Assembly: GCF_047739745.1 (NCBI RefSeq)
Contig: NZ_JBLLVA010000018.1
Coordinates: 38,119 to 102,118, forward strand
Direction: 5' to 3'
Source: Pseudaminobacter sp047739745
Lineage (GTDB): Bacteria; Pseudomonadota; Alphaproteobacteria; Rhizobiales; Rhizobiaceae
DNA length: 64,000 nt
Shown here: one piece after another, positions 52,782-61,669 of the stretch
Layout of the letters: each line of letters opens with the position of its first letter
How positions within the stretch are numbered: position 1 is the stretch's first letter
Notes under the pieces: model-generated
What the model was told of the DNA's origin: nothing
What the model saw: only the letters and a program-made list of their open reading frames with translations
Databases searched by the model: none
Program-made: the position numbers and the translations under genes

Positions 52782-53735
52782 TTATGCGGCCTCGCCAGTG
52801 AATGCAAAGCCGCCGGCTTCGGTTTGCAGAAACGCCTCGCCGCATTGGCGCGAGAGGTTACGCACGCGCAAAATGTAGCTTTGCCGCTCGGTGACGGAGA
52901 TTACGCCGCGCGCATCGAGCAGATTGAAGACATGGCTTGCCTTGATGCACTGATCGTAGGCCGGCAGCACCATCTGGTGCGGCTTGCCTTCCGGGCGGTC
53001 AGAGCCTGCCTTCAGCAGCGCCTCGCATTCGGCCTCGGCGTCGGCGAAGTGCTTCAAGAGCGCGCCAGTGTCGGCGTGCTCGAAATTGTAGCGCGAATAT
53101 TCCTGCTCGGCCTGGAGGAACACATCGCCATAGGTGACCTTTTCCGCACCCTCGCGACCGTTGAAATTCAGGTCGTAGACATTGTCCACGCCCTGCACAT
53201 ACATGGCCAGCCGCTCCAGCCCGTAGGTGAGTTCGCCAGCCACCGGCGCGCATTCAATGCCGCAGACCTGCTGAAAATAGGTGAACTGCGAGACCTCCAT
53301 GCCATCGCACCAGCACTCCCAGCCCAGTCCCCACGCGCCCAACGTCGGGCTTTCCCAGTCGTCCTCGACAAAGCGGATATCGTGCAGCAAGGGGTCGATG
53401 CCGATTGCCGCGAGTGAGCCAAGGTAAAGTTCCTGAAGGCCGGGCGGATTGGGTTTCAGGATCACCTGATATTGATAGTAGTGCTGGAGACGGTTGGGAT
53501 TTTCGCCGTAGCGGCCATCCTTGGGGCGGCGCGAAGGCTGCACATAGGCGGCATTCCAGCTCTTGGGGCCAAGCGCGCGCAAGGTGGTCGCCGGGTGAAA
53601 CGTACCGGCCCCGACTTCCATGTCATAGGGTTGCAGAACGGCGCAGCCGTAATCGGCCCAGTAGTTGTGCAGCGTCAGGATCAGCCCTTGGAAAGAACGG
53701 CTGGGATGCATGTGGGCAGGCAGATTGGCGGGCAC
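52782..53735 (-). CDS. glyQ: Glycine-tRNA ligase alpha subunit
   Basis: The 317-residue class II synthetase alpha subunit of the tetrameric (alpha2beta2) bacterial enzyme has the catalytic-core pattern SRSFQGLILTLHNYWADYGCAVLQPYDMEVGAGTFHP. Typical GlyQ motifs RPKDGRYGENPNRLQHYYQYQV and GIECAPVAGELTYGLERLAMY are present. Length is normal, with no insertions, in contrast to its partner. It is the first gene of the glyQ-glyS-sua5 run. Confidence 0.97.
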   Translation of the reverse strand: MPANLPAHMHPSRSFQGLILTLHNYWADYGCAVLQPYDMEVGAGTFHPATTLRALGPKSWNAAYVQPSRRPKDGRYGENPNRLQHYYQYQVILKPNPPGLQELYLGSLAAIGIDPLLHDIRFVEDDWESPTLGAWGLGWECWCDGMEVSQFTYFQQVCGIECAPVAGELTYGLERLAMYVQGVDNVYDLNFNGREGAEKVTYGDVFLQAEQEYSRYNFEHADTGALLKHFADAEAECEALLKAGSDRPEGKPHQMVLPAYDQCIKASHVFNLLDARGVISVTERQSYILRVRNLSRQCGEAFLQTEAGGFAFTGEAA

Positions 53736-53865
53736 GGGCGGAACCTCGGACGGTCGCGGCGGGAAGGTCGCCCGTCCTATTCCGGCATGGAGAAAGCGTC
53801 AAGTTTTGCTCTGATCGACAGTCGCCGCCTCGCTCTGCTCGGCGGCAGGGTGATGTGCCGCCAGA

Positions 53866-55893
53866 TCAATCCGAAAGCGCGGGCAGGATCAGTTCCTGTC
53901 CGGGCACAATGCGGCCGGGATCGCCCTGAAGCTGCGGATTGAGATTGAGGATTTCCTGATACCGTCCACCATTGCCGAGCACTTCGTCGGCGATGGACCA
54001 GAGCGACTGGCCGCGCTGCACCTTGTAGGCTGCCGGCGTCACCGCGACCTTGCCGGCAGGCGCCGGCGCTATCAATTCGCTTTTCTTGTCCGGGTCTGGG
54101 GCAGGCGCCGGCTTGACTTCAGGCGCGACCGGCTTGCTCGGCGCTTCGGCAGCGGCCTTGCCCTCGATCGGCGGCAGTCCCTCGGCGAGCTTCTTCTGAA
54201 CATTGGCCAGAACGTCAGGTTCCGGCTTCATGTCGCGCGCATGGCTCCACTGGAAAGTGGCCTCCAGCTTGCGGCCGACGCGCCAATAGGCATCGCCCAG
54301 ATGATCGTTCAGCACCGGATCATCAGGCTTCAATGAAACGGCGCGCTCGAGCTCTGTCACCGCTTCCTCGAAGCGGCCGAGGCGGTAATAGGCCCAGCCA
54401 AGCGAGTCGACAATGTAGCCGTCGCTCGGCCTGAGCTCGACCGCCTTGCGGATCATGTCCAGACCTTCGTCCAGGTTCATGTTCATGTCGACCCATGAAT
54501 AGCCGAGATAGTTCAGCACCTGCGGCTGGTCGGGCATGAGTTCCAGCGCCTTGCGGAAATTCGGTTCGGCCTTCGGCCACTCCTTCAGTCGCTCATAGGC
54601 GATGCCGCGCTGGTAGAAAATGTTCCACTCAGCCCTGGTCGGTTCCTTCAACCGTTCGGCGGCGCGGTCGTAGACGTCCGCCGCGTTTCGGTACTCCTCT
54701 TTCGAGGAATAGACGCCGCCGAGCGCCAGATAGGCGCGCACATCGTCCGGATCCTGGTCCAGGAGCCGCTTGAGATGCTCGACCGCCTCGTCATGACGAT
54801 CGAGGTCGGCGAGGTTGAGGCCGAGCTGCAGTTCGGAAGCGCGCTTGAGCGGCGAATCGGCCGGAACGCGCTGGTAAAGCGCGATAGCTTCCTCGGCGTT
54901 TTCCTGCTGCTCGGCAACCGAGGCGAGCTGCAGCAAAACCGCATCGCTGTCAGGCTTCAACGCCAGCGCAAATTGCAGGTAAATCCGCACGAACGGTTCG
55001 CCGCCGCCGCGGCTGAGCGCGCTTGCCAGGTCGAGCAGGATTTCACTCGAGCCGTCGGCTGGATTGGAAATCAGCGGCGAAATCGTCTCATCCTTCGAGA
55101 TCTTCTCGCGCAAGGCCGCCAGCGCCAGCCTTCCGGAAGCGAATTCGTCGGCCTTGTCGAGGATCGCCAGCGCCTTGTCCTCCTCGCCCTGCATCGCGAG
55201 GAAGCGGGCATAGGCTTCGGCGGCGCGCAGCCAGGTCTCGGGCGCTGCACTTCCCGCCGCCACGTTGTCGATCGTTTCGCTATAGAGCTGGTCGGCCACA
55301 TCCGTCTGGCCCGCCACATCGGCGATCAACGCGCTGTGGTAGGTGGTAAACAGCGTATACCATTCCGGTCCGGACAATTTCTCGAGATAAGCCAGCGCCG
55401 CCTTGCCGTCTCCGGCACCCAATTTGGCCCAGGCGGTCATGACCGATGAAATCAGCCGATCGAGATCGGATTCAGCGGCCAGCTTCAAAAGATGCTCGGC
55501 GGCCGGGTAATCCTTCTTGCGGATGGTATCGATGGCAAGGGCGACCCGCGAAAACCGCTCGATTTCAGCGACCGACTTCAATTTTTCCGCATAGGGCAGC
55601 GATTCGTCGAAACGTCCCTGCGAAATCAGCGCCAGCATGAGGCTTTGCTGCAACTGCTGGTTTTCGGTGTCGAAGGCCAAGGCGCGCTTGTAATAGGCGA
55701 TGGCACTGTCGAGATCGTTGTCGACCTCGGCCACGCGCGCGGCAAGATAAGCGCCGGAAAACGAGGTGATTTTTACCGGTTCCTCGTTCTGCCTGGCCAG
55801 CACCGGCTGCCCTATCACCATCAGTGCCGCCAGCGCCGACACGCTTGCAAGCCAGCCAAGGTTGATACGCCGCATCCTCATCCTTCCCGCCAT
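53866..55893 (-). CDS. TPR-repeat protein with C-terminal LysM domain
   Basis: The 675-residue protein has an N-terminal signal-like hydrophobic segment (about 12-35, LGWLASVSALAALMVIGQPV). About twelve tetratricopeptide repeats (about 45-560) follow, such as ALAFDTENQQLQ and ALGGVYSSKEEYRNA. A Pro/Ala/Lys-rich linker (about 575-620) leads to a LysM domain (about 625-675, VQRGQSLWSIADEVLGNGG). The layout is of an exported peptidoglycan-associated protein that scaffolds partners. Related TPR proteins occur near ispE in rhizobia. Function is unproven. Confidence 0.88.
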   Translation of the reverse strand: MAGRMRMRRINLGWLASVSALAALMVIGQPVLARQNEEPVKITSFSGAYLAARVAEVDNDLDSAIAYYKRALAFDTENQQLQQSLMLALISQGRFDESLPYAEKLKSVAEIERFSRVALAIDTIRKKDYPAAEHLLKLAAESDLDRLISSVMTAWAKLGAGDGKAALAYLEKLSGPEWYTLFTTYHSALIADVAGQTDVADQLYSETIDNVAAGSAAPETWLRAAEAYARFLAMQGEEDKALAILDKADEFASGRLALAALREKISKDETISPLISNPADGSSEILLDLASALSRGGGEPFVRIYLQFALALKPDSDAVLLQLASVAEQQENAEEAIALYQRVPADSPLKRASELQLGLNLADLDRHDEAVEHLKRLLDQDPDDVRAYLALGGVYSSKEEYRNAADVYDRAAERLKEPTRAEWNIFYQRGIAYERLKEWPKAEPNFRKALELMPDQPQVLNYLGYSWVDMNMNLDEGLDMIRKAVELRPSDGYIVDSLGWAYYRLGRFEEAVTELERAVSLKPDDPVLNDHLGDAYWRVGRKLEATFQWSHARDMKPEPDVLANVQKKLAEGLPPIEGKAAAEAPSKPVAPEVKPAPAPDPDKKSELIAPAPAGKVAVTPAAYKVQRGQSLWSIADEVLGNGGRYQEILNLNPQLQGDPGRIVPGQELILPALSD

Positions 55894-56011
55894 GCCACGC
55901 TGCCGGCGGCGTTGGTCATCAAAGCTATAGTGGGCAGAAGCATGGCCTTTTTACGGTCGCCATTCAATCCGAGGTGCATCACAATGCGGTCAGCGGCGCA
56001 CGCGACTGCAT

Positions 56012-57031
56012 TCACGTGACGCGGCTGATGCAGAAATCGATGACATCGAGCAGCGCCGCTTTCTGCGGCGTCGCATCGAGCGGCGCCAGCGCATCGCGGG
56101 CGATTTCGCCGAAATGGCGGGCGCGGCCGATCGTGTCGGCGATGGCGCTGTGGCGCGTCATCAGGCCGATCGCCTTTTCAAGGGCACCATCGTCAGCATT
56201 GTTGTTCTCGATCGCCTGCTTCCAGAATTCGCGCTCGCCAGAGGTACCGCGCCGATAGCTCAGGATGACGGGAAGCGTCACCTTGCCTTCGCGAAAATCG
56301 TCGCCGACATTCTTGCCGAGGTCCTGGCTGCTGCCGCCATAGTCGAGCGCGTCGTCTATGAGCTGGAAGGCCAGGCCGAGATTCATGCCATAGGAGCGAA
56401 GCGCAGCGCGCGCCGGGCGCGAGGCGCCGGCAATCACCGGCCCCACTTCAGCCGCAGCGGAAAACAGAGCCGCCGTCTTCGCCTTGATGACGGCGAAATG
56501 CTCGTCCTCGGTCGTCTCCAGGTTCTTCGCCGCCGCAAGCTGCATCACCTCGCCCTCGGCGATGATCGAGGCAGCCGTGGAGAGAATGTCGAGCGCGTCG
56601 AGCGAGCCGACTTCCACCATCAGGCGGAATGCCTGGCCAAGCAGGAAATCGCCTACCAGCACGCTCGCCTGGTTGCCCCAGATCATGCGCGCCGTCTTCT
56701 TGCCGCGGCGCATGCCGCTTTCGTCAACGACATCGTCGTGCAACAGCGTGGCGGTGTGCATAAACTCGACGCTGGTCGCCAGCTTGACGTGGCCCTCGCC
56801 CTCATAGCCGAACATCTGGGCAGCGGCGAGCGTCAACATCGGGCGCAGCCTCTTGCCGCCCGATGAGATCAGATGGTTGGCGACCTCCGGAATCATCTCG
56901 ACATCGGAGCCCGCCTTGGACAGGATGAGCTTGTTGACCCTGCCCATATCGTCGGAGGTCAGGCCAATCAGTTCCTTTATAGAAGCGGTATCGCGCTTCG
57001 CGTTTTCGATGTTGAGAACGATGCCCACCAA
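56012..57031 (-). CDS. ispB: Polyprenyl diphosphate synthase IspB
   Basis: The 339-residue trans-isoprenyl diphosphate synthase has the first Asp-rich motif LLHDDVVDESGMRRGKKTAR and the second LAFQLIDDALDYGG. It makes the long prenyl diphosphate tail for ubiquinone via UbiA. Rhizobia normally carry Q10, so a decaprenyl rather than octaprenyl product is likely, but chain length is not readable here. It is divergent from the DUF2007 gene. Confidence 0.95.
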   Translation of the reverse strand: MVGIVLNIENAKRDTASIKELIGLTSDDMGRVNKLILSKAGSDVEMIPEVANHLISSGGKRLRPMLTLAAAQMFGYEGEGHVKLATSVEFMHTATLLHDDVVDESGMRRGKKTARMIWGNQASVLVGDFLLGQAFRLMVEVGSLDALDILSTAASIIAEGEVMQLAAAKNLETTEDEHFAVIKAKTAALFSAAAEVGPVIAGASRPARAALRSYGMNLGLAFQLIDDALDYGGSSQDLGKNVGDDFREGKVTLPVILSYRRGTSGEREFWKQAIENNNADDGALEKAIGLMTRHSAIADTIGRARHFGEIARDALAPLDATPQKAALLDVIDFCISRVT

Positions 57032-57185
57032 CTCTCTCCGTCCCTGGACGCAATCCTCGCCCTGACGCTGATTTAGGGCGCTGGCGCGTCAATCGGCAAG
57101 TGGCGAATTGGCGCGCCGAGGACGCCCGGCCGTCGGCGCCTTCTACAGCGTTTACTTCGCGACCACAAACTGCGACTTTGCCGGC

Positions 57186-57410
57186 ATGATCGAACTCATG
57201 CGCACCAACGATGTCGTCATTATCTCCTTTGTCGAATCGCTGCTGCGCGATGCCGGCATCGATGTATTGGTGGCCGACCAGAACATGAGCGTGCTCGACG
57301 GTTCGGTGGGCATTCTGCCCAGGCGCCTGCTGGTGAGCGACGACGATGCCGACGCTGCCCGTCGTATTCTGGTCGATGCGGGAATCGGCCACGAGATGCG
57401 GAAAAAATAG
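57186..57410 (+). CDS. DUF2007 domain protein
   Basis: The 74-residue protein starts MIELMRTNDVVIISFVESLL and contains VLVADQNMSVLDGSVGILPRRLLV, the small DUF2007 beta-alpha fold found as a possible signal-transducing partner. I took the start at 57186. An extension of 26 codons in frame is GC-rich without a clear start signal. It is 11 bp upstream of the TrmN6-like methyltransferase, so co-expression is likely. Confidence 0.85.
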   Translation: MIELMRTNDVVIISFVESLLRDAGIDVLVADQNMSVLDGSVGILPRRLLVSDDDADAARRILVDAGIGHEMRKK

Positions 57411-57421
57411 ACGAGTTGCAT

Positions 57422-58210
57422 ATGACGCCCGCGTCCGAACGAGGTCCGGAACACAGCATAGATGCATTTCACCGTGGCGATTTCTGGCTCGTTCAGCCAC
57501 GCAACTCCGGTCATCGCGCAGGCATGGACGCGCTTATCCTGGCGGCGGCCGTGCCGACAAGCTTCAGCGGTCGCCTTGCCGATTTCGGCGCGGGTGCGGG
57601 TGCGGCCGGGCTGGCTGTCGGCTCGCGCTGCGCCGATGCGCGGATAGTGCTTGTCGAACAGTCGCAAGAAATGGCGCGCTATGCCCAATTGACGATTTCG
57701 CATTCTGGGAACGAACATCTCGCTGAGCGCATCTCGATTGTCGAAGCCGACGTGACGCTGGCCGGCAAGGCAAGGACGGCAGCCGGGCTCGCCGACAATT
57801 CCTTTGATTTCGTGATCATGAACCCGCCCTTCAACGCAGCCATCGACCGCTCGACGCCCGACCCGCTGCGCAAGCAGGCGCATGTGAAGAATGACGGGCT
57901 GTTCGAGAATTGGCTGCGGAGTGCGGCCGCGGTGACCCGGCCGCGCGGCGGCCTTGCCGTCATTTCACGGCCGGAGTCGCTCGCAGAAATTCTGGCCGCC
58001 CTGGATGGCCGTTTCGGCTCCGCGCAAATTATGCCCATACACCCCCGCCCCGATCGACCGGCAATCCGCATCGTCCTGCGGGCGCGGCTTGGAGCGCGCG
58101 GTGCGCTGACCCTGCACCCGCCGCTTTACTTGCATGATTCGACAGGCAACCGCCTTTGCGCCCGTGCCGAAGCCGTCAGCAATGGCAAAACATCGCTTTT
58201 CGGCGACTGA
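57422..58210 (+). CDS. TrmN6-like SAM-dependent methyltransferase
   Basis: The 262-residue protein from the ATG at 57422 has the SAM-binding DFGAGAGAAGLAVGSR and the catalytic NPPF of N6-adenine methylases in FVIMNPPFNAAID. It is similar to the TrmN6/YfiC tRNA1(Val) A37 methyltransferases and to HemK-like families. tRNA modification is the best guess. It lies between DUF2007 and an S49 peptidase. Confidence 0.85.
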   Translation: MTPASERGPEHSIDAFHRGDFWLVQPRNSGHRAGMDALILAAAVPTSFSGRLADFGAGAGAAGLAVGSRCADARIVLVEQSQEMARYAQLTISHSGNEHLAERISIVEADVTLAGKARTAAGLADNSFDFVIMNPPFNAAIDRSTPDPLRKQAHVKNDGLFENWLRSAAAVTRPRGGLAVISRPESLAEILAALDGRFGSAQIMPIHPRPDRPAIRIVLRARLGARGALTLHPPLYLHDSTGNRLCARAEAVSNGKTSLFGD

Positions 58211-58282
58211 CCGCTTCGGCGGCATTGCGGTTTCGGCGCAAATGCCTACATCGGAACCACGCCGCGCGGAGACCCTGACTAA

Positions 58283-59152
58283 GTGAGACGCCTGCTAAAT
58301 CGCCTTCTTCCGAAATCAATGCGCTCGCAAGCGGTGACCATACCGGTCATTCGCCTGCACGGGACCATTATGGCGGGAGGCAGCCAGTTCCGGCCGAGCC
58401 TTTCGCTTGCCTCGACAGCGGGCGTGATCGAAAAGGCGTTCGCCTTTCCCGACGCGCCGGCCGTCGCCATCTCGATCAATTCGCCCGGCGGTTCGCCGGT
58501 GCAGTCGCGCCTGATCTACAAGCGCATCCGCGACCTTGCCGTCGAGAAGAACCGTAAGGTATTCGTCTTCATCGAGGACGTCGCTGCATCCGGCGGCTAC
58601 ATGATCGCTGTCGCCGGCGATGAGATCGTCGCCGATCCGTCGTCGATCGTCGGTTCCATCGGCGTGGTTTCGGCCTCTTTCGGCTTTACCGAGCTGATCA
58701 AGAAGATCGGCATAGAGCGGCGCGTCTACACCGCCGGCAAGAACAAGGCGACGCTGGACCCGTTCAAGCCGGAAAAGCCGGAAGACATCGAACGCCTGAA
58801 GGCGCTGCAGCTTGAAGTCCATGACACCTTTATCGACCTGGTAAAAGAGCGGCGCGGCGCGCGGCTGAAGGATGATCCCGAGCTGTTCACCGGGCTGTTC
58901 TGGACCGGAAAAAAGGGCCTGGAACTCGGCTTGGTCGACACGCTGGGCGACATGCGAACGGTGCTCAAGGACCGTTTCGGCGCGAAGACGCGGCTACACC
59001 TGATCACGCCGCCGCGCGGTCTTTTCGGGCGCAAGCTCGGCATTTTCGGCTCTTCCGAGCGGCCCGCTGCCGCCGAGATAGCTGCCGCTGCGGCAGGCGG
59101 ACTCCTCGACGTGGTCGAGGAGCGGGCGCTGTGGAGCCGCTTTGGCCTTTGA
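58283..59152 (+). CDS. S49 family serine peptidase (SppA/SohB-like)
   Basis: The 289-residue protein starts at GTG (58283). It has the signal-peptide-peptidase core with PGGSPVQSRLIYKRI and the catalytic Ser103 in VAASGGYMIAVAG, followed by SIVGSIGVVSASFG and NKATLDPFKPE. It lacks the long N-terminal domain of E. coli SppA, matching the single-domain form of alphaproteobacteria. A clear transmembrane segment is not obvious. Confidence 0.88.
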   Translation: MRRLLNRLLPKSMRSQAVTIPVIRLHGTIMAGGSQFRPSLSLASTAGVIEKAFAFPDAPAVAISINSPGGSPVQSRLIYKRIRDLAVEKNRKVFVFIEDVAASGGYMIAVAGDEIVADPSSIVGSIGVVSASFGFTELIKKIGIERRVYTAGKNKATLDPFKPEKPEDIERLKALQLEVHDTFIDLVKERRGARLKDDPELFTGLFWTGKKGLELGLVDTLGDMRTVLKDRFGAKTRLHLITPPRGLFGRKLGIFGSSERPAAAEIAAAAAGGLLDVVEERALWSRFGL

Positions 59153-59230
59153 AAACGGCGGGCGTTGCGCCTATTGTGAGATAGACCGAACTGAACGCCT
59201 GACCGGCCGTCAACAGTGGAGGACGTGAAC

Positions 59231-59416
59231 ATGCCGCAGCTCATTTTCTTCGCGCTGGTCGGTGTCGTGGCCTATTTCGGATACCGCTCTTTCCTCAAGG
59301 AAGCAGAGCGCGTGACGGCCAAGATTCGCCGCGCCGAGCAGCAAACGGCGAATGGCGCGACCGGCACGCTGGTCAAGGACCCGGAGACCGGCGAATATCG
59401 GCTGGCCAAGGATTGA
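59231..59416 (+). CDS. Small membrane protein, function unknown
   Basis: The 61-residue protein starts MPQLIFFALVGVVAYFGYRSFL, one N-terminal transmembrane helix, followed by a charged region (KEAERVTAKIRRAEQQ) and a hydrophilic tail ending RLAKD. The ATG at 59231 follows GGAGGACGTGAAC. A GTG five codons upstream is an alternative start. Its stop overlaps the ispE start by 3 bp. It lies between an S49 peptidase and ispE. Confidence 0.8.
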   Translation: MPQLIFFALVGVVAYFGYRSFLKEAERVTAKIRRAEQQTANGATGTLVKDPETGEYRLAKD

Positions 59417-60288
59417 CCATCACGATCTTGAATTCAGCGGCCTGTATCGAAGACGCGCCGGCAAAGATAAATCTCGCGCTGCATGTCACCGGGCAGCGTC
59501 AGGACGGCTATCATCTCATCGAAAGCCTGGCGGTTTTCTCAAGATACGGCGACCGCGTGACGGTGACAGCAGCCAGAGAAGACAGTTTCTCGGTTGCCGG
59601 CCCGTTCGCAGCACAGATTCCGCTCGACGCCGGCAATCTCGCGATGCGCGCGCGCGATGCCTTGCGCAGGACCGTTTCGTCTGAGCGAACAATGCCGGTC
59701 GCCATTCTGCTTGAGAAGAACCTTCCGGTCGCCTCCGGTATTGGCGGGGGTTCGAGCGATGCGGCGGCGACCTTGCGGGCGCTGGCGCGACACTGGAACA
59801 TCAAGGATGATCTCTCGGAACTGGCGCTGAGGCTCGGCGCCGACGTGCCGATGTGCCTTGTCGGCCGGCCGCTTGTGGCAAGCGGCATCGGCGAGATCGT
59901 GGAGCCTGTTGCCATGTTTCCGCAACTGCACCTGGTGCTGGTCAACCCGGGAGTAGAGATAGCAACCCCGGATGTATTCCGCGCCCTGCAGAACCGCCAG
60001 AATCCACCTTTGCCCCCCCTCCCCGAAGACCGCGGCGTGACGGCTGTGGTAAAATGGCTTGGCAAAACCCGGAACGATTTGGAAGTGCCTGCCAGGGCCG
60101 TTGCACCGACGATCGGCGACGCGCTCACGGCACTCGGCGGCGCAGGGGCATTGCTTGCGCGCATGTCTGGCTCGGGCGCCACCTGTTTCGGACTGTTCGA
60201 AACGCAAGATGCCGCGCGTCGCGCCGCCGGCAAGATTAGAGACATGGAGCCGGGCTGGTTCGTCGTGGCAACGTCCAGCACGCCTTGA
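59413..60288 (+). CDS. ispE: 4-diphosphocytidyl-2-C-methyl-D-erythritol kinase
   Basis: The 291-residue GHMP kinase of the MEP pathway has APAKINLALHVTGQRQDGYH and the ATP loop PVASGIGGGSSDAAATLRAL, which are diagnostic. The start is TTG (59413), overlapping the preceding stop (TTGA). A second in-frame TTG at 59428 is possible. The last third includes GSGATCFGLFET. It is followed 10 bp later by the MoaB-type gene. Confidence 0.95.
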   Translation: MTITILNSAACIEDAPAKINLALHVTGQRQDGYHLIESLAVFSRYGDRVTVTAAREDSFSVAGPFAAQIPLDAGNLAMRARDALRRTVSSERTMPVAILLEKNLPVASGIGGGSSDAAATLRALARHWNIKDDLSELALRLGADVPMCLVGRPLVASGIGEIVEPVAMFPQLHLVLVNPGVEIATPDVFRALQNRQNPPLPPLPEDRGVTAVVKWLGKTRNDLEVPARAVAPTIGDALTALGGAGALLARMSGSGATCFGLFETQDAARRAAGKIRDMEPGWFVVATSSTP

Positions 60289-60298
60289 CGAGGATCAT

Positions 60299-60850
60299 AT
60301 GACCCAGGACGCACGCCCCTTCATTCCCGTCAGCATCGCGGTGCTGACGGTCTCAGACAGCCGCACGCTGGCCGAGGACAGGTCCGGCCAGACCTTGGCC
60401 GACCGCATCGCCGAGGCTGGCCACGTGCTTGCGGCACGCGAGATCGTCACCGACGATGTCGACAAGATCAGGGAGCGGGTCAGGAGTTGGTCGCAGGATC
60501 CGAAGATCGATGTGATCATCACCACCGGCGGCACCGGCTTCACCGGGCGCGACGTAACGCCGGAAGCGCTCGAGCCGATTTTCGAGAAGCGCATGGACGG
60601 CTTTTCGGAAGTGTTCCACCGCATTTCCTATGACAAGATCGGCACGTCCACCGTGCAATCGCGCGCCACAGGAGGCGTGCTCAATGCCACCTTCATCTTC
60701 GTGCTGCCCGGTTCGCCCGGCGCCTGCCGCGACGCTTGGGACGGCATCCTGAAGCCACAGCTCGATTATCGCCACATGCCCTGCAATTTCGTGGAGATCA
60801 TGCCGCGCCTCGACGAGCACCTTAAACGGGGCGGCGGCAAGTCGGCCTGA
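60299..60850 (+). CDS. moaB: Molybdenum cofactor biosynthesis protein MoaB/Mog family
   Basis: The 183-residue protein has the MoaB/Mog fold with VLTVSDSRTLAEDRSGQ near the N-terminus and DVIITTGGTGFTGRDVTPEAL. The end GSPGACRDAWDGILKPQL follows. The family adenylates molybdopterin (Mog) or is of unclear function (MoaB). No other moa genes are in the window, so Mog or MoaB is not resolved. The start is the ATG at 60299, 10 bp after ispE. Confidence 0.9.
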   Translation: MTQDARPFIPVSIAVLTVSDSRTLAEDRSGQTLADRIAEAGHVLAAREIVTDDVDKIRERVRSWSQDPKIDVIITTGGTGFTGRDVTPEALEPIFEKRMDGFSEVFHRISYDKIGTSTVQSRATGGVLNATFIFVLPGSPGACRDAWDGILKPQLDYRHMPCNFVEIMPRLDEHLKRGGGKSA

Positions 60851-60869
60851 TCTTGGGGCCAATCGTCAT

Positions 60870-61376
60870 TCAAAGCGGCGGCGCCACGCGAATCTCCGCC
60901 CGCAACCTTTTGGTCGCCAGACCACGCGCGATCGCCTCGGCATTTCCGGCATGGCGCGCGGCTGCCGACACCTGCGCCTTGCGGACGAGCAATCCCTCGC
61001 TCAGCGCCCGCCGTGAAGAAAATATCCGTGCCAGGAAAGGCGGCCGATCCGCATGCGAGCGCGAAAAGCGCGCCGGCATCGCCATCAATTCGACATGCTC
61101 CAGCACCGCCTCCTCCCAGCCGTCGACCAGGCGCGCACCGGGCTCCAACAACAACAGCCAATCGCTTTTGGCCTCGGCTATGCCCGCGGCGATGCCGCCA
61201 CTTGCAAGGTAGCGGCAACCGGCCTGGTCGGCGACGCCGTCCGTGCGGTCGGAGGAACCGAGATCGCACACGATGACCTCGCGCACCGCGCCTTCCACTG
61301 CCGCGCCCACCAGGGATGCCAGCGTGCGGGCGAGCGCCTCTTCGTGATTCGATGTTTCGATGAGAACAGTCAGCAT
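60870..61376 (-). CDS. Small GT-A-like glycosyltransferase family 2 protein
   Basis: The 168-residue protein from MLTVLIETSNHEEALARTLASL has the GT2-like N-terminal pattern with EVIVCDLGSSDRTDGVADQAG. Only the nucleotide-binding half is present. There is no clear DxD metal motif (a CDLGSSD variant stands in its place), so it may be a reduced or non-catalytic GT2 relative. A start 34 codons upstream would add a hydrophobic leader. It converges with moaB and is divergent from the radical SAM gene. The substrate is unknown. Confidence 0.7.
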   Translation of the reverse strand: MLTVLIETSNHEEALARTLASLVGAAVEGAVREVIVCDLGSSDRTDGVADQAGCRYLASGGIAAGIAEAKSDWLLLLEPGARLVDGWEEAVLEHVELMAMPARFSRSHADRPPFLARIFSSRRALSEGLLVRKAQVSAAARHAGNAEAIARGLATKRLRAEIRVAPPL

Positions 61377-61669
61377 CGGCGGGGCGAATAGCGCAAATGC
61401 CAGCCATGCGCCAGTTACGAGCGTCGCGCCGCGAAAGTTCTTGCTTTGTTCACGTCCGAGTAATAGGAATAGTTTCATGACTCGCGGCGATTCGTTCGGA
61501 GCATCGGGCCAGAAATTGAAACCCGGCTTTCGGAGAATCCACGTTGGAAACGAGAAATGGAGCGCTTTTGTGCGTCCTTACGGGCACATGGCGCGCCAAT
61601 GCGGACGAAAAGTCGATGGAACCGATAACACGCGCAGATGTTGCCGCCTTCAGGAGTGGAGGCGTTGCC

